Notes: a model not told the origin generated them from the sequence alone. Counted from the first letter of the stretch, positions 12,801 through 26,031 are shown. The stretch is 64,000 bases of DNA from Chrysomallon squamiferum (GCA_012295275.1 CM022674.1:12951864-13015863), one strand, 5' to 3'. Translations and numbers: made by a program.

Positions 12801-13071
12801 TTTGAAATAACTTGTTACTCATAGTTTTATAAAATAGTATCTGTTAGTTTATTACAAAGACAAAATACACTGCATTTTATTTTTATTTTTATTTTCAGAA
12901 TATAAACTAGCTGCCTTCATCAGCCACATGGGCACATCAACAAACGTCGGCCACTACGTGTGTCACATCCTCAAGGACGGGAAGTGGGTGATTTTCAATG
13001 ATGAAAAAGTGGCTCTGTCTGAACACCCTCCTAAAGACTTAGCATATCTTTACCTCTATCAGAGAGTCTGA
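522..13071 (+). CDS. USP5: Ubiquitin carboxyl-terminal hydrolase 5 (isopeptidase T), 5'-partial, 18 exons visible
   Basis: USP5 is a cytosolic/nuclear cysteine protease that disassembles unanchored polyubiquitin chains and so recycles ubiquitin for the proteasome pathway. I traced coding exons at 522-576, 1135-1253, 1758-1864, 2353-2588, 3239-3333, 3751-3944, 4385-4456, 4875-4950, 6105-6227, 7377-7521, 8139-8196, 8652-8774, 9068-9156, 9660-9767, 10284-10427, 10893-11039, 12120-12243 and 12899-13071. All have GT-AG borders and compatible phases. They cover about 729 residues of a family usually near 830-860. Domain order is variant zinc finger, zf-UBP, USP Cys box, QQD box, two UBA domains inserted in the catalytic domain, then the His box and a final YQRV end. 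Two of the donors are weak (GTGCAG after 7521, GTTAGT after 1864). Exon 10 is frame-disrupted and is listed separately. The start codon is not in the window. Confidence 0.95.
1135..1253 (+). CDS. USP5: USP5 exon: N-terminal variant zinc-finger region
   Basis: Begins with GVEGGF and runs to [11 protein letters not shown], matching the segment of USP5 that joins the N-terminal cryptic zinc finger to the linker (GVEGGF...IVILPDY in the human protein). It joins the 55-nt exon upstream (ending KPTKLAI) in phase 1. It ends in phase 0 before GTGAGC. Confidence 0.9.
2353..2588 (+). CDS. USP5: USP5 exon: zf-UBP ubiquitin-tail-binding zinc finger
   Basis: Encodes the ZnF-UBP fold that grips the free C-terminal Gly-Gly of unanchored ubiquitin, the feature that makes USP5 selective for free chains. 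The zinc ligands are visible as the WKCEQC pair, the Cys of SILCGRR and the His of NNHAVEHY. The conserved [14 protein letters not shown] stretch is intact. It spans the whole core finger in one exon, and the next exon continues with [11 protein letters not shown] as expected. Confidence 0.95.
3751..3944 (+). CDS. USP5: USP5 exon: catalytic cysteine box
   Basis: Encodes the start of the USP protease fold. The Cys box [16 protein letters not shown] is intact, and the nucleophile codon is TGC at 3889-3891. The upstream part ([16 protein letters not shown]) matches the USP5 linker. The exon ends within the Lys codon of FQKK, in phase 2. Confidence 0.95.
4951..6104 (+). repeat. USP5 intron with a CA microsatellite and a ~60-bp minisatellite
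   Basis: The intron holds a perfect (CA)n run at about 4986-5041. It then holds around 14 imperfect copies of a 58-70 bp unit from about 5196 to 6085. Each unit has the core TTTATTTAATATATTTG followed by a G-run and GTTGTTGAGG. Units differ mainly in homopolymer lengths. The translations through it are low-complexity Ile/Leu/Phe/Tyr and non-coding. Confidence 0.9.
6105..6227 (+). CDS. USP5: USP5 exon: QQD box of the catalytic domain
   Basis: Encodes [18 protein letters not shown] and then [17 protein letters not shown], the QQD box of USP enzymes, whose Asp is part of the conserved active-site architecture. It lies between two long minisatellite introns. It ends in phase 0. Confidence 0.95.
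6228..7376 (+). repeat. USP5 intron with a 37-bp minisatellite
   Basis: About 14 copies of a 37-bp unit (core CTTATATCTCATCATCCTGG) fill 6236-6770. Because 37 is not a multiple of three and the unit has no stop in most frames, all three frames stay open. This explains the overlapping [11 protein letters not shown]-type translations, which are not genes. The remainder is AT-rich with a TTATT-type run (7190-7340) ahead of the acceptor. Confidence 0.9.
7377..7521 (+). CDS. USP5: USP5 exon 10 (of those visible), frame-disrupted as read
   Basis: In the entering frame it reads [14 protein letters not shown] and then hits a stop at 7422-7424. Shifting frame after 7415 recovers RFEVE, matching FRFLVEE of USP5. 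The entering frame then resumes as KVQCTG. A third frame gives SLPVP, matching QLPVPM of USP5. The entering frame finally returns as RAVNQ, which splices to [10 protein letters not shown]. At least four small indels are therefore needed, yet the exon length (145) still links its neighbours in phase. Either the assembled sequence has indel errors here or this exon is damaged. All other exons are clean, which makes error in a repeat-flanked stretch the more likely reading. Confidence 0.75.
8652..9156 (+). CDS. USP5: USP5 exons: fingers/palm of the catalytic domain
   Basis: Two exons (8652-8774 and 9068-9156) encode [20 protein letters not shown], and then [20 protein letters not shown] followed by DWVPRKL. 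The second is the USP motif in which the ubiquitin-binding palm strand FPDxLxxQLKKF is recognisable. Phases match the exons on both sides. The intron between them contains a (GA)n run at 8812-8850. Confidence 0.9.
9768..10283 (+). repeat. USP5 intron with TAAA repeats and a duplicated exon start
   Basis: A (TAAA/TGAA)n stretch occupies about 9794-10003. Near its 3' end, 10161-10190 is a diverged copy of the acceptor and first bases of the next exon: AAATCAGAAATCATTG against AAATCAGAGATCATCG at 10277-10292. Both encode E-I-I-V-D-E after the AG. Confidence 0.8.
10284..11039 (+). CDS. USP5: USP5 exons: UBA1 and first part of UBA2
   Basis: The exon at 10284-10427 encodes UBA1, with [19 protein letters not shown] and [13 protein letters not shown]. 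The exon at 10893-11039 encodes [19 protein letters not shown], the start of UBA2, which is completed by the exon at 12120. UBA domains bind the more distal ubiquitins of the chain. The intron between them carries a donor-like tandem array (see separate entry). Confidence 0.93.
10428..10700 (+). repeat. Donor-like tandem repeat after the UBA1 exon
   Basis: Degenerate repeats of a ~40 bp unit beginning CAGGTAAATTATAATTA or CAGGTGAATTTTCATAG follow the real donor (CGAG|GTAAATTGTAATTA) directly. Many copies preserve a plausible CAG|GTRAAT 5' splice site. Confidence 0.7.
11046..11175 (+). repeat. Short diverged tandem repeat in USP5 intron
   Basis: Imperfect repeats of about 24 bp built around AGGAGTTAATCTTTGATTTT, four to five copies, just after the donor of the preceding exon. 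Confidence 0.6.
11504..11843. mobile_element. TA-flanked MITE in USP5 intron
   Basis: The ends form an inverted repeat: CAGGTACCGGACCAATTA at left, and the reverse complement of the right end reads GGTACCAGACCAATTA. The inner parts (CATTCCAGATTTCTGGA against GAAATCTGGAAAAACCAG) also pair. Both ends abut TA, the target of Tc1/mariner/pogo elements. It has no coding capacity, so it is a non-autonomous copy. The Tigger/pogo assignment is an inference from the terminal sequence style. Confidence 0.65.
11928..12119 (+). repeat. Acceptor-like tandem repeat before the UBA2 exon
   Basis: Three to four copies of a ~52 bp unit containing TTAAATTTTCAGTCACAAT followed by AACAATGTTGGAGAGAG. The true junction reads TTAAATTTTCAG|GCTAACAATGTGGAAAGGG, so each unit looks like a degraded copy of the intron end plus exon start. 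Confidence 0.7.
12120..12243 (+). CDS. USP5: USP5 exon: end of UBA2
   Basis: Encodes [20 protein letters not shown], the last helices of UBA2, then an acidic/polar linker ending in YRDGAGK, like the RDGPGKYQLFAF junction of USP5. A TG-rich microsatellite (about 12297-12372) follows in the next intron. Confidence 0.92.
12899..13071 (+). CDS. USP5: USP5 last coding exon: catalytic histidine box
   Basis: Encodes [20 protein letters not shown] and then [20 protein letters not shown]. The general-base His is the CAC at 12952-12954, and the following WVIFNDEKV is the usual Asn/Asp-bearing strand. The protein ends YLYLYQRV followed by TGA, like the YFYQRVAS end of the human enzyme. Confidence 0.95.
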
Positions 13072-14144
13072 TGAAACAAACACACTAACAGTTCTCATCT
13101 GAAAAACAAGATGAAGACAACATACGCAAGATAGGAAACAAACTCGTAGGATGCATTTGTAAAGTTTTGTGTATCACATATAAGGATGACATGTTTCAGA
13201 CAGCCTGATAAGAAAGAAAAAAAAAAAGTGACAGATATATAAAACAAATATAATCCTTTTTTTATGGGTTTCGGTTTTTAATTTAATTGTTGGTTCCATC
13301 TTGGCCAGTTTTTGAAAACTTTACACAGTAAATTAGTTAAGCACATGCATGTTTCAGCTGAGAAAAAATTATATATTGTTTCCAAAATGTTCTGAAATTG
13401 TGTTAAAATATTTCTACATTGAAAACAGAAAATGCTCGTCAGTGTAATTTCCATCAGGAATAAAAGAAATCATTAAATTTTTATAAAATTATAAATAATG
13501 TTTTTAAAAAAAATTAAGAATGTAATAAATGTTAAAAACTTATATAATAACAAAATACTATATAAAGAAATATTTTAACAACCCTGTTCAGATCAGTTTT
13601 TTCATTATTTCAAATTTAGTTTCGGAATATTCAAGTGTTGACACTTAGCAATAGATTTGGGATTATTATTTTCATTGTTATTATTACAAGTGTTGTTTAT
13701 TTGTGTATTGGGGGAATATTTTTCCATTCTTTTTTAATATAAAACAAACTGTACACATATTTTTATACAGATCAGAAGTTGATCAGATTTTGTTTTTGCT
13801 TTTTGTCGTCCTGTTGTTCAGATTACATTTTTGTAAATGTATAACAAATAGTGGCAATAATTAATTTTCACTGAGTTTCTGTAGTTCAAGAAAATACAAC
13901 AAATTTTATTCTTGAGAAATTATAATGTTTAAGTTTATTTATTAAAACAAAACAAAAAATACTAAATATTTTGTTGCTTTAATTATGTCTAGTTCAGATT
14001 TATAACAATACTAATGGTAATTAATTTAAGAAAAGTGAATTTGTCATCTTGTAATGAAGAATACATGAAAGTGTTTTTTTTTTTTTTTTTTTTTTCTTTT
14101 CTTTCCATTCAGTTATTTACAAAGAAAGATGATTAAATGTAAAT
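13072..14144 (+). other. USP5 3' untranslated and downstream region
   Basis: AT-rich and non-coding. AATAAA hexamers at 13459-13464 and 13524-13529 are candidate polyadenylation signals. A poly-T run near 14074-14095 precedes the transposable element. Confidence 0.5.
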
Positions 14145-16987
14145 GGGTCATTCCGTGTCAAATCACCCAATGGTTTAAACCCGACCGTCTCAGATTTTTA
14201 TGAAACTTGGTATACTTGTTGACTGGGATCCCACAGCACCAAATCTGACATTTTAGCTCAGTCAGACCAGTGGTGTGGGAGATACGGCCCACGGAATTTT
14301 GAGATTTTTGCCAAAAATGGGTGTGACCACCAACCTTAGAACCCTCATATCTCAGGAACTACTGGGCCAATCTTCACAAAATTGGTATTGTTAGAAAGGC
14401 AAAATGACAAGGATACCAAATCTGCCAATTTTGTTTAGTTTGGAAAATATTGGAGTACCTTGACCTTTTGACCTTTGCTATGACCTTGAAATTGACCGTG
14501 TGGATCACGTGATCTTGAGATGACCTTTATTGAAATTTAATCTCCCACATGTTAACTAAAACATATAAAAGTTTCCTGGGTGTAATATTTTTTGTTTAGC
14601 CACAATATAGATTTAAAAAATGCACATACCTGAAAATAACACCTTTTCAGCCATTAACATCTGATTGACTAAAACCTGAATGATCAATTCTGGATGCTAG
14701 GAATCACCATCTCTCTTGATCATCGAGTAAGACATTGTAGGCCTACATGTATGCATAAAGTTCACATATAAAAGTTTCCTGGGTATAATATTTTTTGTTT
14801 AGCCTTAATAGAGATTTAAAAAAATGCATACCTGCATGGATGATTGATACAATGCATTACAATGTACATTTTCGCTGAGACTAAAAACTCATCTTTGGAG
14901 TTAAAACCCACCTGACATGTCTGAAGGAATGCCTGAAGGATATGAAAAGATGCCAAATGGCATGACATGTTCTACACAATCAGGCTCAAAGGGTTAACAG
15001 GAAGTAATGCTTCAGGCAGGTCAGGAACTCCTTTAGATTCCCTGGTGCAAACCCCATTGAGCACATGGCAATTTGAAGTTTAAGACAAAGCAGTTTCTTC
15101 ATCTGCATTTCTTTGACAATCTGAAGCTTTTTAAGTTGGACACAATGTCAGATGTTGATATATAAACAATATTTTTATTTCATAAAACCTATTAAGTAAT
15201 TTTATCATGTCATGTGGGCCTTGCCATTGGTTTTGAACAAGGCTTCAGTCAACAACAGTACAACCCAGTCTGAAATCAGACGTCATCAAGTGATGTACTG
15301 CATAATGTATTTGTACACCCAGTCTTCGGCACAGAGTATGAACAAGGTCTACTTCACCTTAATAAACTGTGATTTATACTTGAGAAGATTGACATAAATG
15401 CCCAAGACTTGTGGGCCTTTGGCAATAATACGTACTCTGCTGCCATTTTATGACCTGCTTAACTTTACTGAAAGGGTTTCAGGATTTGATTTAATATTTA
15501 GGAAAGCACTGACTTTGAATTGAAGGTGCAGGCCAATACTGAAAATCCTTATTTCTTCCAGGGCTAACTGCAGCTTTAACTCTCCTGAAAATGTGTGTTA
15601 TCAACACCATCATATCAAAAAGGAGTTGTTGCAAAGTGTATGGAAAACTGAGGAAATCGAACTCCTCACTCTTTGAAGTGGGATCAAAACACGGGACATC
15701 AAGAGTATCATGAACAAGAACGTTTCATCAAATTTTCAACATCGCAGAAAAACTGTTGTGATCCCCTTAATCGCCACCTTGAGCAAGCACGTACTAGATC
15801 TTTAAGAATTGTTAGCATGGGCACTTACAAATGCTTAGTAAATCCTCCAAAGACACTAGTGCCAGGAGACAAGTTGTGCTGTGACTGTCTGATTACCCTT
15901 CAGAAATCAAAGGTCCTGCAGAGGATGGCTTTAGTATGGGTGGTACTACAATTGGAGAATTTGGTGATAACTTGCCAGACAAACCGCTGGTTGTTGTTTC
16001 CCCAGAAAAGGACTTTGATTTGAATTCTATTCTGTTGAGTTTAGGCGAAACGCCTGTCAAACTCCATTCACTAGCACATTCCAGTAAATGAATGAAAGGA
16101 CATAAAAAAACTAGCATCAGCTACAGTAACATTAAAATGACATCTTAATGTCTGAATCCTACCCAGAGCGTGTGCAAATCTTGATTTTGTCACCCTTTAC
16201 CACTGAAAGGACAATGAATTGAAGGAAGAAATAATCCAATTTTATGAAAGTGATGAGAACAGTAGAATGTGTCTGGGAATGAAGGATACAGTGAGCATTT
16301 GAAACAAACATAGTGAGAAGGTTAAGCATCAGAAACACCTAGTTCTCTCAAATTTATGTGAACTTTATGCATACATGTAGGCCTACAATGTCTTACTGGA
16401 TGATCAAGAAAGATGGTGATCCCTAGCATCCAGAATTGATCATTCAGGTTTTAGTTAATCAGATGTTAATGGCTGTAAACGTGTTATTTTCAGGTATGTG
16501 CATTTTTAAATCTATATTGTGGCTAAACAAAAAATATTACACCCAGGAAACTTTTATATGTTTTAGTTAACATGTGGGAGATTAAATTTCAATAAAGGTC
16601 ATCTCAAGATCACGTGATCCACACGGTCAATTTCAAGGTCATAGCAAAGGTCAAAAGGTCAAGGTACTCCAATATTTTCCAAACTAAACAAAAATGGCAG
16701 ATTTGGTATCCTTGTCATTTTGCCTTTCTGACAATACCAATTTTATGAAGATTGGCCCAGTAGTTCCTGAGATATGAGGGTTCTAAGGTTGGTGGTCACA
16801 CCCATTTTTGGCAAAAATCTCAATACTCCGTGGGCCGTATCTCCCACACCACTGGTCTGATTGGGCTAATATTTCAGATTTGGTGCTGTGGGATCCCAGT
16901 CAACAAGTATACCAAGTTTTAAAAAAATCTGAGACGGTCGGGTTTAAATTTCTTTTTTTTTTTGGGTGATTTGACACGGAATGACCC
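14145..16987. mobile_element. Foldback DNA transposon with ~0.63 kb terminal inverted repeats
   Basis: The left arm (14145 to about 14768) reappears as reverse complement in the right arm (about 16354-16987). Both start GGGTCATTCCGTGTCAAATC from the outside. The arms differ by scattered substitutions and small indels, so this is not a recent insertion. AAAT sits directly outside both ends (14141-14144 and 16988-16991), a possible 4-bp target duplication. A ~70 bp segment is directly repeated inside the left arm region (14562-14632 and 14764-14832). The core holds a broken reading frame. I cannot place it in a superfamily from the ends alone. Confidence 0.85.
15673..16091 (+). pseudogene. Remnant coding region in foldback element, CCDP zinc-motif protein
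   Basis: The first frame gives NCCDPLNRH (residues 27-35 of the frame) and, after about 28 residues, VPGDKLCCDC, a Cys-rich arrangement that looks zinc-binding. Near 15905 the coding sense moves to another frame, which reads GPAEDGFSMGG, then SPEKDFDLNSILLSLGETPV, and ends HSSK with TGA at 16091. Together they look like one small gene broken by a frameshift. I associate CCDP...C..C proteins with poorly described animal mobile elements. That is recollection, not something shown here. Confidence 0.5.
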
Positions 16988-16991
16988 AAAT

Positions 16992-17276
16992 AGATATAAA
17001 TCTTAATTGCAAGGTGGCAGAAACAGATGTCTTAAATGATTATAAAAAAAAAATAATAATTAGTATGATAAATTTGGTTTTATTAAGTTGGATGAAAATG
17101 CATGTATATATATTTACGTACGAAATATTTTCACTGCCATATAAATAATATACTAATATTACTCCCTCATATTATAAAACTCGTACGTTTTTCCGAATAC
17201 ACGAACATTTTGATAATTATATTTTTAATGTACGTAAAATCATTTATACTCAAACACCTGAATGCACATCGGACGC

Positions 17277-17325
<49 letters not shown>

Positions 17326-18154
17326 TTCAAAAACCTACAACAGTAATCTGCGCATTTAATCAGAAACGGCTATGGTCGTCTTTCTGTTTTCTTATTAACC
17401 CACGTCGAAAACTCAGGTTTCAAGTTATATCAAACCAGTGTCATCTACGACAAACATGAATCTTTTTTCTTCTCAAAATACCACGAAGGTTCACATCTTT
17501 CAGCTTTAATTAATTAATTTAACAATGAATGATCAGTTTTCCATTTCTTAAAAAGACACTATTTGTTGTGTCCGGTTTCTTTATCAACGCAGGAAAAGTT
17601 CTATATGAAGGAAAAAAAAAAAAAAAAAAAAAAAAAAGAAAAAATGAAGAAGAAGAAAAAGAAAAAAAGAAAGATTAATTATGTTCGTGTTGTACAGAAA
17701 ACAGTCATCAACTTTTGTCAATGTAATAGTAACACGTTTTGTTTTAGAAACGGATGTTGATTTTGTTCTTTGTTTATCCACCTTTATATCGCGCACCGAA
17801 CTTTCTGTTTCAGTAAAGAAAAATAACAGTATTAACAGTACTGTGAAATTGAGGAACAGGTATGTATAATTTATTTATTTACATTAATTAATTATTCAAA
17901 CTGCTCAAGATCTAAATATTTTATCTTTAGCTTATAATACTGGTAGTAATCGAAATATTAATGTGGGTAGTTGTAGCTGCATCTTTTTGTTACTCCGTTC
18001 ATTATTTATTTATTAATTTAGTTGCAGTTTTTGTTTCGTTCCAGATGTCCAAGAATAAAGAATAAAAATAATAATTTCGTCAAAAAGCATAGCGACTGAT
18101 ATTTTAATCATACTTTATTAATAGCATAGGACTAAAGGTACTCATTACTTAAAC

Positions 18155-18206
<52 letters not shown>

Positions 18207-18239
18207 GGAATCAACTAATCAACAAAGTGTGGAAATAAG
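16992..18239. other. Intergenic, microsatellite-rich, 5' of the GPCR gene
   Basis: Contains (CA)n at 17280-17322, a purine tract at about 17610-17675 and (TTA)n at 18156-18206 ending 34 bp before the chosen GPCR start codon. No promoter element could be recognised with confidence. Confidence 0.6.
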
Positions 18240-21611
<3,372 letters not shown>

Positions 21612-22097
21612 CATAAAAGATTTAGTGATCGTTAAAAGAAAAACAGATTTTGAGATTCGTAAATTTCTTAATACCATTTAATTTATTAATTTAGTTGTTT
21701 GGTTGTTGTTTTTAATTCATTTCATTTTATTTTGTTTGTTTGTTTATTTATTTGTGTATTTATTTATATTTTATTATTTTATTTTTTAAAATGCTGTTTG
21801 GAATCTTAATTATTGTTAACACAAGAACTAGGAAGGATAACAGAGAAGCTGTAATTGTTTTAACTGTTAAAAGTATGATGCACTGATTACCGTTAAGTGC
21901 TTAATAGTATAATTGTATTTTCATTTGTAAATTATTTATTGTAAATACTAAAAATGTATACTTGTTAACAGTAGCTATTTATTTGTAACTGTGAATGTAG
22001 AATTGTTAATTGAACGAATTATAAATCATAGTAGTCTTTTTCTTAGCTGATCTAAACAAAATTAAATAAAATAATAATAAAATAAACTGGTTGTATT

Positions 22098-22325
22098 GGT
22101 TGAGAATCCTTTATCCAAAATATTTGCAAATGGAAGTTTTTCGGATTTTAGAATATAAGAATAGGATCTACGTCTGAATACGAATTCCTTTATATTTCAT
22201 ATACGGTTTACATATTATATTTTTATTTGGTGCACAATTAAAGTTTGTGTATGCAAAACTATCCTAAAATTGTAAGATATTGCTGTTTCTGCAGCTGAGA
22301 AAAAGTTTCGAATTTCGGAATTACG
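22098..22325 (+). mobile_element. MITE-like copy 1 of a two-copy family
   Basis: Begins GGTTGAGAATCCTTTATCC and ends GTTTCGAATTTCGGAATT. Its right half matches, in reverse complement, the sequence at 28462-28610 (shared AAAGTTTGT, GTAAGATAT and AAGTTTCG blocks). The style resembles Tigger/pogo-derived MITEs. The exact ends are uncertain. Confidence 0.5.
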
Positions 22326-22817
22326 CATAATGTTTTTTATAATGATTGTTGTATAAATATATTTGTAACATAATTCAGTTATAATTGTTTATTTGTATCA
22401 ATAACTGTACATTTGTAATACAGTAAATGTAGAGTATTAATTGTATTGTTTGTAATAATAATTGTTTATATTTTAACTGTACATTTAAATAATAATTATC
22501 GACTGGTTAAGTATATATATTTGTAAAGGTAAAAGTCGGATTGATATAAAAATATATGTATATATGTACCCTTGCGTTTGTTGTAATTGTCTAACTGGCG
22601 CGAGATGCTCAGCTGAGGATGATCATCATGATGAAATATAACAATGAAAATATTTACTTAGTAGAATGGTATATATAGAAATGTTTTCAATATCGTATTT
22701 ATCTAATGTATAAATCTTTCGATACAGATGTGAAATCGTAATACAAATTAGAATGTTACGTATTCTGTTGAATTGTTATGAATAAAATAAATTAATATTT
22801 TTTTCTTTATCGATAAT

Positions 22818-22901
<84 letters not shown>

Positions 22902-23000
22902 GTATGTATGTTTGTAGGTAGGTAGATATGTATGTATATTGTGAAACAGTTGTTTAGTTGATAGTATCAATAAGGTGAGGCGTCCTTAGTAAAGGTTATA

Positions 23001-23009
23001 ACCGGAAGT
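23001..23009 (+). promoter_or_regulatory. ETS-type site in CEP15-like promoter
   Basis: ACCGGAAGT lies about 60 bp upstream of the CEP15-like start codon, a position typical of ETS-family sites in housekeeping promoters. Motif match only. Confidence 0.4.
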
Positions 23010-23068
23010 TGATTATGTCCAACTTTATTTACTTGCTTTCGTTTATTTTCTAATATTCACAAAACGTG

Positions 23069-23586
23069 ATGCATCCGGGACACCGTGAATCATATCAAGA
23101 AGTAGTAGAAAAATGGAAGCAGAAGGAAATGCAGTTAACTCGACTCCACAAAGAAGTGTAAGTTTCGTTTACTTAGCGATCATAATAGCTAAGAGAGATA
23201 ACTGCGACAACCAAAATTGCTAAATATTGAATACATCATTTATGATCATTATTTTAATTGTATTGTACAAAGAAACAACAACAACAACAACAACAACAAA
23301 AAAAAACCCACACACAAAAACAACAACAGCTACAACACACACACAAAAAAAAAATACCCATAATAATAATGATAATGTTTACAGATATATATTATATATG
23401 TGTAGGTGTATGTGTATATATACAATGTGAAGAATCTTTAGAAAAAGACGCCAGTATTCCAGCCAGTAATCGCTTTTTGAAACTCCGAGTAATTTTAATT
23501 TTATTAATATTATTTTATTTTGTAAAAAGTAATTCTCCAAAGCAGTTTTCAATTACTAAGAAAGTTATGTATTACTATTAATTTTA

Positions 23587-23665
<79 letters not shown>

Positions 23666-23699
23666 GATTTATAATTAGAATTCTCTCTTTTGCTTTCAG

Positions 23700-23761
<62 letters not shown>

Positions 23762-24568
23762 AGTGTCTTATTTAAATTCAGAGTTGATAGGAGAGAATCT
23801 CTAAAGAGGTCAACAGAAAATTTTCACCTAAACCAGTCAAAACGTGGAATAACATCTTTTACAAGTCTGCCACTGTCATCTGTCAATGCACTAGAGAGAA
23901 ACCAACAACTTCTAAGTGTAAGTAATTTATATCAAATTTAATAAATAAATACCAACAACTTCTAAGTGTAAGTAATTTATCTCAAATTTAATAAATAAAT
24001 ACCAACAACTTCTAAGTGTAAGTAATTTATCTCAAATTTAATAAATAAATAAATACCAACAACTTCTAAATGTAAGTAATTTATCTCAAAAATTAAATAA
24101 ATAAATACCAACAACTTCTAAATGTAAGTAATTTATCTCAAATTTAATAAATTTATCTCTAAAAGTAATTTATATCAAAGTTAATAAATAAATAAATACC
24201 AACAACTTCTAAATGTAAGTAATTTATCTCAAATTTAATAAATAAATACCAACAACTTCTAAATGTAAGTAATTTATCTCAAATTTAGTAAATAAATAAA
24301 ACCAGTGTGACGACTATGCACAAGTCTTTGATCATATTAATATCGATGGGTTTATTTTATTTTATTTTATTTTATTCATTTTTATTCATTTTTTGTCATC
24401 AGTAATATTAGTATCATCATCATCATTATTATTATCAATATCATCATCATAATCATCATCAGTATTATTAGTATCATCAACGACATCATCAATATTATTA
24501 TTTTTAATTTTTATTAAATTTGTTTGTAATCATTACTAGTATAGTTTTTTACTTTTTGCTGTTATTGT

Positions 24569-24654
<86 letters not shown>

Positions 24655-25545
24655 TATTATTATTATTGTTTAAAAATTAAATTATTGATTGGAATTAAAC
24701 AGTTAAAGAGTTGTAATAATTCATACACCACATGTTGTTTTAAACTGATAAAATATTGGATATTTCAGGAGATGGAACGATGTGAAGAATCTTTAGAAAA
24801 AGACGCCAGTATTCCATCCAGTAATCGCTTTTTGTTACTCCAAGTAATTTTAATTTTATTAATATTATTTTATTTTTTGTAAAAAAATTATTCTCCAAAG
24901 CAGTTTTCAATTACTAAGTAAGTTATGTATTACTATTAATTTTGTTACGTACACTGTATTTAAAAACCAAATGTTCATTAACATATATTTTATCATGGTG
25001 CAAATAATACAGAATAATCAAGCAAAAAATATTTACAAAACAGCTTCAACAATGCTGTCATATTCTTGTTTGCTGTTTTTCATTTCTGATTTCTAACTAA
25101 TAGTTATTTTTTGTTGTTTTTGTCAGCTAGTGATTTGATTCATTTTTAAAAACAGAACGATCCCAAATAAAAAAATGTATTTGTTTTAATTTAGGATTAG
25201 AAATTTTTATTTATTTATTTATTCATTTATTTATTTATTCATTTATTTATTGGTTTATTGTTTTATTTACTTAACTTACATTTGTTTTTAAATTTAATTT
25301 AATTTATTTATTTATTTATTTATATATTTATTTATTTATTGTTGATTCTTTAATTTCTCTTATTTTTAAATCTCTGTCTTTGTATATTCATTGTTACAGG
25401 CTAACTATTGTATATTCATTGTTACAGGCTAACTATTGTATATTCATTGTTACAGAATAACTACTGGACTATGGTGAAGAGTATGTTTCCACTGTGGGCG
25501 AGTTCATATTTTGGGTCATCTGATGACATCACAGGGGTCAAATAA
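23069..25545 (+). CDS. CEP15: CEP15/C3orf14-like small coiled-coil protein, 4 exons
   Basis: Exons 23069-23157, 23782-23917, 24769-24843 and 25456-25545 join in phase to 129 residues (human C3orf14 is about 128). The C-terminal half carries the family pattern: R-N-x-x-L-L-x-x-M-E-x-x-E-x-S-L, then about 17 residues, then Y-W-x-x-V with P-x-W seven residues on (here RNQQLLSEMERCEESLEKD, then NNYWTMVKSMFPLW). The N-terminal half is charged and helical (EVVEKWKQKEMQLTRLHKEV). In vertebrates it is a centrosome-associated protein of poorly defined role. AATAAA at 25700-25705 and 25831-25836 are candidate polyadenylation signals. The gene is surrounded by junction-spanning duplications. Confidence 0.75.
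23425..23590 (+). pseudogene. Duplicated, misplaced copy of CEP15-like exon 3
   Basis: About 165 bp, from ATGTGAAGAATCTTTAG through the intron-side sequence ending TACTATTAATTTT, duplicates 24778-24945. It sits between exons 1 and 2, out of order. It lacks the acceptor and the first codons (GAGATGGAAC) of the real exon, and LLLQ has become LKLR. It is unlikely to be spliced into the normal message. Confidence 0.8.
23589..23761. repeat. (AG)n and (TTA)n microsatellites
   Basis: A perfect AG run of about 72 bp, a short unique spacer, and then a perfect TTA run of about 60 bp directly ahead of the exon 2 acceptor. Confidence 0.95.
23903..24300 (+). repeat. Tandem array duplicating the exon 2 donor junction
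   Basis: Around seven copies of a ~52 bp unit. Each contains the last exon 2 bases and the donor, ACCAACAACTTCTAAGTGTA followed by AGTAATTTAT, then an ATAAATAAAT tail. Later copies read CTAAATGTAAGT. The first copy is the genuine exon/intron border. Confidence 0.9.
24340..24668. repeat. ATC/TTA microsatellite stretch
   Basis: Imperfect ATC and TTA repeats ending in a clean (TTA)n-(TCA)n block at 24571-24668. Intronic, non-coding. Confidence 0.9.
25383..25455 (+). repeat. Triplicated splice acceptor before CEP15-like exon 4
   Basis: Three head-to-tail copies of TATATTCATTGTTACAG separated by GCTAACTATTG. Only the last AG leads into the coding exon (AATAACTACTGG). Confidence 0.9.
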
Positions 25546-25615
25546 GAAGAAAACTATGAGCTACAGTGTCATCAGTACAAAATGTTAGAAGTACTGGACA
25601 ATATTTAACTATTTC

Positions 25616-25696
<81 letters not shown>

Positions 25697-25982
25697 AACA
25701 ATAAAAAATAATAATATGCAATAGAATATATATATATATATATATAATTGATCTCAAAAATATTATAGTATTATATGAAATTATTAATTACTATTGCATT
25801 TCTAATATGTATATAAAGAAAGTATTGTATAATAAATTTTATTTATTTAACTGTATTTTATGTCTTTAAGACTGCAACAAAACAACAAAGATACTGAATA
25901 TATCTTTGTAAAGGATGTGTTTTGTGGGTTGAAATATTTTATGAATAACTCTTAATGATATAAAACTAAGGAATAACTACAT

Positions 25983-26031
<49 letters not shown>

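Larger units (their letters stand above)
21612..23068 (+). other. GPCR 3' region and intergenic spacer
   Basis: AT-rich. AATAAA occurs around 22071-22085 and at 22781-22786 as possible polyadenylation signals. It holds a MITE (22098-22325) and a (TA)n run (22821-22879) followed by TATG repeats. Confidence 0.5.
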
